From Butyrivibrio sp. (lineage in GTDB: Bacteria > Bacillota > Clostridia > Lachnospirales > Lachnospiraceae), in contig SVGA01000021.1 in the NCBI GenBank assembly GCA_015056575.1, forward strand, positions 1 through 64,000: 64,000 bases of DNA, in the 5' to 3' direction. This document shows positions 45,024-52,111 of the stretch, piece after piece (position 1 is the first letter of the stretch; each line of letters opens with the position of its first letter). The position numbers were made by a program, and so were the translations under genes. The notes under the pieces are model-generated. The model was not told the origin of the DNA, did no database searches, and saw only the letters and a list, made by a program, of their open reading frames with translations.

Positions 45024-45993
45024 CAGGAACATGTTCATTTTGATATTGTCAGCAATACTCATGATTATTCTGGCGGCTTCCACTTCGGCGCTGATCCTAA
45101 GCGGCACAAGGGATGATCAGGTGAAGGTTTCGGTTATTGTGGATGACAGTGGCTCGGGAAGATGGTCCTCCTTTATGGCGGGCTTAGAGCAGGCGGCAAA
45201 AGACAATGGCGTGAAGCTCAACGTTGTTTCCACAGGCAGGAATCTTACTTTGAATCAGCAGTACAACCTTATAAAGGGTGAGATAGCGGCGGAAGCTGAC
45301 GGGATAATTCTTCAGGTCATCACCAGCAGGGGAACCGAGAGCATGATCACTGATATCAGGGGCAAAGTGGTGCTGGAGCTGGTGGATACCGGCGCAGACA
45401 TGGAGGTTGACGTTGAGGGAAAGTCCGCCTGCATAGAGGCAGACAACGTGGAGATCGGAAGGGCGCTGGCCAACGAGGTCAGGATCGCCTTTGGCAATAG
45501 ACTTGAAGGACATAAGATCGGAATTGTTGCCGGCAATCAGAAGCTTCATTCCATACAGCAAAGGCTCCAGGGCTTTAACGAGAACATAGAGTCCTCGGGA
45601 GCGGAGGTTGTATGGATCGAATCCAATAACGTGAGTCTTCAGGACAGAATTGAATTCAGACAGGTTCTGGGGCAGGCGGATATTATCGTTGCCCTTGAAA
45701 ACGGCGGCCTGGAAGCTGCCAGTGAATATGCCCTTCGAAGCGGAAGTGAAGTCAGCATTTTCGGCGAGGGCACGTCAATTAAGAATGTCAGCTATCTTGA
45801 CGATGGGATAATCACCAGCATGGTTGTGCCCAATGAGTACTATATGGGGTATCAGAGCGTGACAGCCATAGTAAGAAGACTGGAGAACAGGTTGACACCT
45901 ATGCAGAACGAGACCATTTCATTCAGGGTGGTGAACAGGGAGAATCTTTTTGATGAGAGCAACCAGAGAATGCTGTTTCCGGTTGTGGAATGA
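45010..45993 (+). CDS. Membrane-anchored sugar-binding protein of the sensor system
   Basis: 327 residues from ATG 45010, where GGAAAGGAGC is the binding site inside the kinase gene. One N-terminal anchor (MFILILSAILMIILAAST) replaces a lipobox. The rest is a periplasmic-binding-protein/LacI-like sugar fold (VSVIVDDSGSGRWSSFMAGLEQAA, LIKGEIAAEADGIILQV, ALENGGLEAASEYA). Such proteins coupled to YesM/YesN pairs present sugar to the sensor. The last codons fall into a 36-bp tandem repeat, so the C-terminus may vary. Confidence 0.85.
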   Translation: MSMSNRNMFILILSAILMIILAASTSALILSGTRDDQVKVSVIVDDSGSGRWSSFMAGLEQAAKDNGVKLNVVSTGRNLTLNQQYNLIKGEIAAEADGIILQVITSRGTESMITDIRGKVVLELVDTGADMEVDVEGKSACIEADNVEIGRALANEVRIAFGNRLEGHKIGIVAGNQKLHSIQQRLQGFNENIESSGAEVVWIESNNVSLQDRIEFRQVLGQADIIVALENGGLEAASEYALRSGSEVSIFGEGTSIKNVSYLDDGIITSMVVPNEYYMGYQSVTAIVRRLENRLTPMQNETISFRVVNRENLFDESNQRMLFPVVE

Positions 45994-46108
45994 CGGCGAC
46001 GAGAGAACAGCTATGCGGTTGCGGAATGATAGCGACAAGAGAACAGCTATGCGGCTGTGGAATGATGGCGACAAGAGATCAGATATGCGGCTGTGGAATG
46101 ATGGCGAC
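45981..46108 (+). repeat. 36-bp tandem repeat spanning a gene 3' end (about 3.5 copies)
   Basis: Units at 45981, 46017, 46053 and a partial one at 46089, with few mismatches. The first unit contains the last codons and stop of the sugar-binding protein gene. In another frame, an ATG at 45990 overlapping that stop (ATGA) opens a 61-codon reading frame. It encodes three copies of a 12-residue unit like MIATREQLCGCG and ends at 46175, inside the next gene. Confidence 0.85.
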
Positions 46109-46158
46109 GTATGAGGGTGCCTTTTTGGTGCCATGGAATAATCAGGAGTTTAGTGTAA

Positions 46159-49017
46159 ATGGGGAAGATATGTAAAAAGTTTATGATATTTCTTTTGACC
46201 GTGGTGATGACAGCAGGGCTTTTAGCAGGCTGCGGCGCAAACAGCGGATCAAAGGTCGCAACGAAAATAAAGATCGGAGTCACGCTGTACGACCAGTACG
46301 ACACTTTTATCTCCCAGCTGATGGAGTGCTTTACGCAGCAGGCTTCCGAGAACGTGGAGGTGGTGGTCTACAACGCCTCCAACAGCCAGCAGACCCAGAA
46401 TAACCAGGTCAAAAAAATGATCGAAGACGGGTGCAACGTGATCTGCGTTAATCTGGTTGACAGGACGGACCCCACTGCTGTCATTGATGCGGCCAAAAAG
46501 GCAGATGTTCCCATTATTTTTTTTAACCGTGAGCTGGTTGAGGGGGACATGGGCAGATGGAACAAGCTCTTTTACGTGGGGGCGAATGCCATCGAGTCAG
46601 GCGTTATGGAAGGTGAGTTGGCGGCTGAGGCTATAAAAAGCGACGATACCATCGACAGAAACGGCGACGGGGCTATTCAGTTCGTAGTCCTTGAAGGTGA
46701 GGCAGGGCACCAGGATGCCATTGTGAGAACCGAGTACTCCGTTGATACTTTGATCAGGAGCGGCGTAGAAGTGGACAAGCTTGGCTATGCAATTGCCAAT
46801 TGGAACAGAGCCCAGGCTCAGACCAAGATGTCGCAGCTCATTGAGCAGAATGGCAATAGCATCGAGCTGGTGCTGTCAAATAACGATGATATGGCTCTTG
46901 GCGCCATTGATGCATACGAGACGGCAGGCGTATCCGAGGACCTTATGCCGGTGTTTTTTGGTATAGACGGAACCGACGTGGGACTCGAAGCTGTGGCCGA
47001 GGGTAAGCTTGGGGGCACAGTCTACAACGACAAGGAAGGCCAGGCGGGAGCCATGTACAGCCTTGCACTCACTCTGGCAAAAGGCGGCAGCATCAGGGAC
47101 CTTGAGAGTATTTATAACGTAGAGAATGGGAAATATATCCGACTTCCCTATACCAAGATAACCAATGAGAATATCGGGGAGTACCTTAAAAAGGCTGTTG
47201 CGAAGAAGAATGCCGGAGAGGATCAGGAGGGAAAAGAACCTGCTGAATCCCCGGAGCCTGCGTCTTCGGATTACCCAATGTTTAAGCAGGTTACACTTAA
47301 GTATGACAAGTACTACGAGGGAGACCTTGTGGATGAGAATTATTATGGCGACGACAAAGAGCACCGCCTTTTGTACTATTCTGACGAGCAGTATCTTCTG
47401 GTGACGGATCCTTATAAAGAAGCATATCCCGAGCTTGCGGGCTTTCTTCAGGACAGGGTGTTGGACAGAACGGCTGCGGACGGCAATGGTGTTGGCGGAG
47501 ACTGGGGAGAACTTGATATTGTTGCGGAATATGAGGAGCTGGTTTCCCAGGGGTACAATTTCATCGGGCCCTGGTATGATGTTCAGCGGGAGAACATAGC
47601 TCTTTTGAATGATAAGATACTGAGCTTTGTAACATATTATGAGAACTTTGCGGGCGGGGCCCACGGTTATCATTGCAGGATGGGCACCACGGTGGACGTT
47701 AAGTCCGGGAAGGAATATGAACTCAAGGAAATTCTGGATGTCTCCGACGAACAGCTTCGCGCCATGATCAGGGACAGGATCAAGATTGAGGATGCCGATG
47801 AGTATGAGGATTACTGGGACCTGGATGACAGTCTGGCCTCCTACTATATAGACCCGGATGCGGCAAATGAAGCGGGGAAGGATTACGTTAATCACTACAA
47901 CTGGACCATGGATCCGAAGGGGATACATTTTTACTTTAATCCCTATGACATTGCGGCTTACGCCTTTGGTATCATTGATGCCACCGTGCCCTACGATATG
48001 CTTGGAGATTTCTCGGGGAAGGATCTGGTGGAAGGCGCCTCTGGCGAGGATTCGGCGGAAGAGAAAGGGGACGGTTCTGAAGATGCTGCGACGGGGAACA
48101 ACGGAGATGGTTCTGAAGGTACTGCGGCGGGGGACAACGGAGATGGTTCTGAAGGTACTGCGAAGGGAAACGAGGGGGATGGTTCTCTTGACACCGTGGA
48201 AGGAAGTGGTTCGGGCAAGGATGCAGCCCAGACTATTGATAGCCATGGCTACGTGACGTATGCGGGCTTGTACGTGTCTTCCTCGGAGTGGGATAGCGGC
48301 GACTATAACGGACTTTCTCTTTATTATGTTCCCGGCAAAGAGGGCGAAGGACTTGCAAATGGGCTTTATCTAAAGAAGGGAAATAAGAAAGCTTCTTTTG
48401 ATGAGTCCTTTATGATGGAAGACGAGAGCTCCATCAGCACCTGGAAGGTCGTTACCGGTGACGGCCGCGAGTTTATCTATGTTACTTCCAAGAGCTTTGG
48501 CTACTACTATGACTTTTTTGCCTTTGAGGTTACGGACGGGGAGCTTAAAACCTGCGGAAGAGCGGTATTTACCAAGACGGGGCTGGAGCCTTATGCGTAC
48601 GACGGCGAGTGGCTCAGCGAAGGTGCAGCAGTGGATGCGGAGCACATGTATTTTGGCGAGATAAATACCATTATTGGAGACTTCGTGCTTGTGGGACAGT
48701 ACAGAGTTGGCGATGACGGAATGCCCGTGTTCAGCGGAGATTACAAGTACGTGACGGAATGCTCAGACCACATTACCCTTAAGAAGGGCATTAAGGCGGA
48801 TGTTGTGGATGAAGCCGGAAACGTAATAACTGCCGGAGAGGAGCTGCCCGACGGCACACACGTTATGCCATGGAGAACGGCAGGAGATAAGTTTGTGGAC
48901 TGCTACCTTGATGACGGAAGAATTGTTCGCATCTCCTATAACCGGGACGGGGACGAGCCGGATATAGACGGTGAGTACCTGATGGATATATTTGAGGGCG
49001 AGAGCTACGTTGGGTAA
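46159..49017 (+). CDS. MglB-like lipoprotein fused to RsiV/DUF3298-like domain and unknown C-terminal domain
   Basis: 952 residues. Lipobox LAGC at about 22-25. Residues 35-345 are a galactose-binding-type domain (IGVTLYDQYDTFISQLMECF, calcium loop DRNGDGAIQF, SNNDDMALGAIDAYE, FGIDGTDVGLEA). A Pro/Glu linker is followed by ~373-620, which matches the RsiV/DUF3298 pattern (FAGGAHGYHCRMGTTVDVKS, ELKEILDVSDEQLRAMIRD). Four Gly/Asp/Glu repeats (NNGDGSEGTAAGD-like) at ~627-685 lead to an unrecognised beta-rich C-terminal domain. It follows the sensor genes in the same direction. A soluble-ligand sensor on the membrane surface is likely; transport use is less likely. Confidence 0.85.
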   Translation: MGKICKKFMIFLLTVVMTAGLLAGCGANSGSKVATKIKIGVTLYDQYDTFISQLMECFTQQASENVEVVVYNASNSQQTQNNQVKKMIEDGCNVICVNLVDRTDPTAVIDAAKKADVPIIFFNRELVEGDMGRWNKLFYVGANAIESGVMEGELAAEAIKSDDTIDRNGDGAIQFVVLEGEAGHQDAIVRTEYSVDTLIRSGVEVDKLGYAIANWNRAQAQTKMSQLIEQNGNSIELVLSNNDDMALGAIDAYETAGVSEDLMPVFFGIDGTDVGLEAVAEGKLGGTVYNDKEGQAGAMYSLALTLAKGGSIRDLESIYNVENGKYIRLPYTKITNENIGEYLKKAVAKKNAGEDQEGKEPAESPEPASSDYPMFKQVTLKYDKYYEGDLVDENYYGDDKEHRLLYYSDEQYLLVTDPYKEAYPELAGFLQDRVLDRTAADGNGVGGDWGELDIVAEYEELVSQGYNFIGPWYDVQRENIALLNDKILSFVTYYENFAGGAHGYHCRMGTTVDVKSGKEYELKEILDVSDEQLRAMIRDRIKIEDADEYEDYWDLDDSLASYYIDPDAANEAGKDYVNHYNWTMDPKGIHFYFNPYDIAAYAFGIIDATVPYDMLGDFSGKDLVEGASGEDSAEEKGDGSEDAATGNNGDGSEGTAAGDNGDGSEGTAKGNEGDGSLDTVEGSGSGKDAAQTIDSHGYVTYAGLYVSSSEWDSGDYNGLSLYYVPGKEGEGLANGLYLKKGNKKASFDESFMMEDESSISTWKVVTGDGREFIYVTSKSFGYYYDFFAFEVTDGELKTCGRAVFTKTGLEPYAYDGEWLSEGAAVDAEHMYFGEINTIIGDFVLVGQYRVGDDGMPVFSGDYKYVTECSDHITLKKGIKADVVDEAGNVITAGEELPDGTHVMPWRTAGDKFVDCYLDDGRIVRISYNRDGDEPDIDGEYLMDIFEGESYVG

Positions 49018-49106
49018 GGAGACGCTTTGGAGAGGCTTTTTATATGAAAGTCGTGTGAATTGGGAATATTGCAGGGTATGAGTATTGTGATGAATTGACA
49101 ACAGCG

Positions 49107-49202
49107 GCGTGCGGGAATGAATGCGTGCGGGAAAGAGTGCGTGCGGGAAAGAGTGCGTACGGGAATGAATGCGTACGTGTATGAATACGTGTGGGAAAGA
49201 AT
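49107..49202. repeat. 16-bp tandem repeat, six contiguous units
   Basis: Six 16-bp units with no gaps, consensus GCGTGCGGGAAAGAAT. The first four differ at only a few positions; the last two have GTACGTGTATGA-type changes. No coding potential or dyad. Confidence 0.9.
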
Positions 49203-49234
49203 GAAGTCTTTTATTATGTGATTCGCATGTGGCT

Positions 49235-49487
49235 TTACGGCACAGATTTGGATTTTGATTCTGCGCCGTAAGCCCTTTTTTTCATTACTGTACAGAAATT
49301 AAAAATATAATCCATACAGTAAATTTGAGCGGAATCAGTGATAAGCTCCCTGGAAATATTACTGAGTATTACTGTAGAGAATAGAAAATAGAATCTGTGC
49401 AGTAATATGTACGGTACAAAATGGGAAAAAAGTTTTGTGCCGTAATTTTTTTACTGTATAGAATTGAAAACATGATCTATACAGTAA
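49235..49487. repeat. Palindrome cluster, family C, left of the nuclease gene
   Basis: Five imperfect palindromes of 35-38 bp at 49235-49271, 49285-49322, 49369-49405, 49410-49444 and 49451-49487. The model unit is left arm TTACTGTATAGA, 13-bp A-rich centre and right arm TCTATACAGTAA (perfect at 49451). Some copies have TTACGGCACAGA-type arms. T runs after two of them could also give terminator activity. The remaining gap up to 49588 shows nothing else. Confidence 0.9.
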
Positions 49488-49588
49488 CAGCACAGATACT
49501 GCCTCGGGATAAAGCATATGTCTTTTGCATGAGGGTGCTTTTTCAATATGAAATGTATTATAAAAAAGAAGCGTGACAGATATTCTGC

Positions 49589-50389
49589 TTATAATAGAAA
49601 TTCCTGTACTTTTTTCTCAACAAGCTCGATATCCAGAGCTCTTTCATTGGTCTCCAGTGTTACGATCAGGTTATCTCCAAGGATGAGACCGCTTTTTTCG
49701 TAGTCCATGAGCTTGTCAAAGTTCCTGGTGGCATAGTTTGCATCCCCGACTTTCCCCAGATGCTCCCAGTAAATTGTTTTGTTTTTTCTTACATTGAGGA
49801 TAACGAAGTCAGGATACACATTATCTCCTGAGAAAAGGTGAAACTGAGGCTCATACTGATATGGGATGCCCAGCGAAAAAAGATAATCTGCGATGATCTT
49901 CTCGGATTTTGAACGAACGTATTCACCACGCGAAGTCTTACTATCAGGTTTCTTTTCATAAGTATTCATATTTCCGGGATGACTCTTCATCCACGTGTCT
50001 ATCAAGGCTTCCTTTGTGGGCTTTATGGGAGTGATGAGATTCTGTCTCGCCTCGCACAGGTTTTCAAAGTATGTATCTAAGCAATCTGCCTCGTAGTTAT
50101 TTAAGAAACGATGCAGCCTGCCTCGCATAGTTGTGAGGAGTTCATAGACTTTTTCATCGTATTCTCTCTGGGCAAATAGTTTAACGCGTTCCTTATCGAT
50201 GGAAGGAATGTATTTTGAGTGAGTTGCTCCTTCTGCAAGAAATTTGTATTGTGTTACACCGTGGCTTGAGGTTACCTGGAGTTTTCCTTTCTCGAGATTC
50301 TTGTATTGCTTTTTTCGTTTTTCGGCTCTTTTCAAGAGAAAATCAAGTTGGTTGAGCTGCTTCTGGAGCTCTGTTTTGTAACTTATCAT
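49589..50389 (-). CDS. Predicted PD-(D/E)XK nuclease-like protein
   Basis: 266 residues; AAAGGA lies about 10 nt before the ATG. The N-terminal ~140 residues are Lys/Glu-rich helices (KTELQKQLNQLDFLLKRAEK), probably coiled coil. The C-terminal half has a nuclease-like core: Glu163 in RSKSEKIIADYL, Pro193-Asp194 in VYPDFVIL, and Glu209 with Lys213 in IYWEHLGK. This is the pattern of PD-(D/E)XK folds, with the YWEH variant seen in helicase-associated nucleases. No methylase or helicase partner is adjacent. Palindrome clusters of one family flank it on both sides, which suggests a mobile or self-contained module. Confidence 0.7.
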   Translation of the reverse strand: MISYKTELQKQLNQLDFLLKRAEKRKKQYKNLEKGKLQVTSSHGVTQYKFLAEGATHSKYIPSIDKERVKLFAQREYDEKVYELLTTMRGRLHRFLNNYEADCLDTYFENLCEARQNLITPIKPTKEALIDTWMKSHPGNMNTYEKKPDSKTSRGEYVRSKSEKIIADYLFSLGIPYQYEPQFHLFSGDNVYPDFVILNVRKNKTIYWEHLGKVGDANYATRNFDKLMDYEKSGLILGDNLIVTLETNERALDIELVEKKVQEFLL

Positions 50390-50582
50390 TGTGAATCAGT
50401 CCTTTCTTAAAAGAGATTTTAGTGCCGGATGCACCGGATCGAAAAAGTAGAATTTATAGAATATGAATGAGCATTCTTTTGTTCAGCCTATTTAGTTTTA
50501 GCGTTTTAGATGAGTTGCAAAAAACACTGGTATAATGTTTAGGGCTGAGCTCATTGTTTGAGGGCACTTTGATCATGTAGGT

Positions 50583-50836
50583 TCGCTGCACAGATTTGGA
50601 TTTTGATTCTGTGCCGTAAGCACTTTTTTTCATTACGGCACAGATAATAAAAACAAAATCAATACAGTAAAGTGAAATGGGATTTCTACTAAATCAGCTG
50701 GAAAAATTACTGTAGAAAATTGAAAAGTGAATCTGTACCGTAAAAAGAGCAAATGATTACGGCATAGATTAGAAAATCTGATAATGTACAGTCATTTTTT
50801 TACTGTACAAAATGAAAAAATAAAAACATGCAGTAA
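50583..50836. repeat. Palindrome cluster, family C, right of the nuclease gene
   Basis: Five palindromes at 50583-50619, 50633-50670, 50707-50743, about 50757-50794 (degenerate) and 50800-50836, of the same family as the cluster at 49235. The first pair is almost identical to its counterpart: both contain CACAGATTTGGATTTTGATT followed by CTG, a GCCGTAAGC stretch and seven T. The two clusters are therefore diverged direct copies flanking the nuclease gene. 50390-50582 and 50837-50983 hold no convincing gene. Confidence 0.9.
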
Positions 50837-50983
50837 ATCCGCAAATGTCTGAATCTTAGCTTTTAGCCGGCAAGAATAAACCAAAGCTGAAACCGCATAG
50901 AGAAGGGCGAATCCGAGAGTAGCAGGATTTATATTGCGAGTGGTACGAGCTTCCACGCCAGCACGAAGCTGATAATAGAACGG

Positions 50984-51088
50984 ATACAAATGCACGACAA
51001 TTACAAATGTACTACCAATACAAATGCACAATCAGATGCAAATGCACAATCAGATGCAAATGCACTACCAGATACAAATATGTAATGG
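50984..51088. repeat. Imperfect 16-18 bp tandem repeat
   Basis: About six units, the clearest at 51018, 51036 and 51054 (ATGCAAATGCACAATCAG and variants), followed by shorter ATACAA-rich copies up to about 51130. It lies between the palindrome cluster and the tRNA terminator. Confidence 0.75.
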
Positions 51089-51134
51089 ATACAATCGATA
51101 CAAACAATACAACCAATACAAACAAAACAATAGA

Positions 51135-51162
51135 TAAAAAAACCGCTCAAATCTGAGCGGTT
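51135..51162 (-). terminator. Terminator of tRNA-Pro
   Basis: On the minus strand AACCGCTCA pairs with TGAGCGGTT across a 4-nt loop and runs into seven or eight T, 13 bases after the tRNA 3' end. Confidence 0.95.
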
Positions 51163-51174
51163 TCATCATCCAAA

Positions 51175-51247
51175 TCGGAGTGACGTGATTCGAACACGCG
51201 GCCCCTACCTCCCTAAGATAGTGCTCTACCAACTGAGCCACACCCCG
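51175..51247 (-). tRNA. tRNA-Pro, anticodon AGG
   Basis: 73-nt cloverleaf on the minus strand. Acceptor stem CGGGGTG/CACTCCG with one G-T pair, D arm GCTC/GAGC, anticodon stem CTATC/GGTAG with loop TTAGGGA, variable GGGCC, T arm GCGTG-TTCGAAT-CACGT, discriminator A. The anticodon is AGG (plus-strand 51212-51214), with G at position 37 as expected for proline tRNAs. CCA is not encoded. An A at wobble position 34 is unusual in bacteria outside tRNA-Arg. Confidence 0.93.
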
Positions 51248-51397
51248 ATGCGCGATTGCTATATCAATCAGCGACATTGACCATTATATATCCCTCTCAC
51301 AATAAAAGCAACCTTTTTTTTCAAAAAAATCAAAACTTTTCCCAAAAATCGTTATGTGGCATAATATTATTATTAAATATCGACAAGGCGGAACAGA

Positions 51398-52069
51398 ATG
51401 CACGAGGCAACGCAGATAAGCTATGGCTACGGAGTGGTCAATATAATAATGAATTCGGAGAGCGCAACGGAGATTCCGGCGCCGGACATCAGGTTTGGTG
51501 ATTACAAGGAGGCGGTGAAATCCTGCTTCACTGACAAGGAGCTCAGGGAAATAGAGGCCGGGGGCACAGCAGAGCTTACCTTCGACTTTGTGATGATAGA
51601 CGAACCAAGTGATGCATCCGAGGTGGCAATTTTCGATGAAGCCATACAGGCGGCTGTCAGGAAGAACGGCATCCTGGAAAAAGGCGTCTACTTTGAAGCG
51701 CAGGGCTCCAAGACCATTGGCGACGGAGAGGTTGAGGAATTGAGCTACTTCTTCCGGGACGTGGAATTCCAGATAGATATTCCCCTCTATCTTGTTAGAG
51801 ATGAGAGAGACTACTACACCATGATAGATATCATGGGCGAGTGCCAGCTGGAAAAAGATATAGATAAGGACGCCGATACCATAACAATAGCCACCAACGA
51901 TCTTGGAACGACGCTGATCCTATACAAGGACACGGACTCTCTGGCCGGGGACGATAGCAGTGTACGACTCAACGGCAACTACATAATACTGGCGGGCATC
52001 GTAGCCCTGGTGCTGGCGTGGTTCTCGGTGGACCGCCTGCACCGCAGGGAACGCAACAAGGAAGAATAG
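51398..52069 (+). CDS. Tail-anchored protein of unknown function
   Basis: 223 residues. No N-terminal signal peptide, but one membrane span near the C-terminus (~193-210, YIILAGIVALVLAWF) followed by a basic RLHRRERNKEE tail. The body is acidic and beta-rich (GGTAELTFDFVMIDEPSDASE). The layout is that of the last extracellular domain plus anchor of a large surface protein, so this could be a 5'-deleted remnant. No Shine-Dalgarno is obvious before the ATG. A genuine tail-anchored protein is the alternative. Confidence 0.55.
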   Translation: MHEATQISYGYGVVNIIMNSESATEIPAPDIRFGDYKEAVKSCFTDKELREIEAGGTAELTFDFVMIDEPSDASEVAIFDEAIQAAVRKNGILEKGVYFEAQGSKTIGDGEVEELSYFFRDVEFQIDIPLYLVRDERDYYTMIDIMGECQLEKDIDKDADTITIATNDLGTTLILYKDTDSLAGDDSSVRLNGNYIILAGIVALVLAWFSVDRLHRRERNKEE

Positions 52070-52111
52070 TTTCGGGTGGATTTTAGTACAAAAACACAGT
52101 AAACTAAAGCT

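Noticed and set aside
46876..48246. 456-codon minus-strand ORF opposite the fusion lipoprotein
   Set aside because: It mirrors a strongly supported plus-strand gene. Its length comes from the codon bias of that gene.
50792..51031. 79-codon minus-strand ORF between repeat cluster and tRNA
   Set aside because: Its ends fall in repeats, no ribosome binding site is seen, and no convincing domain is present.
39597..51150. Insertion sequence or prophage explaining the repeat-rich region
   Set aside because: No transposase, integrase, terminal inverted repeats or phage genes were found in it.
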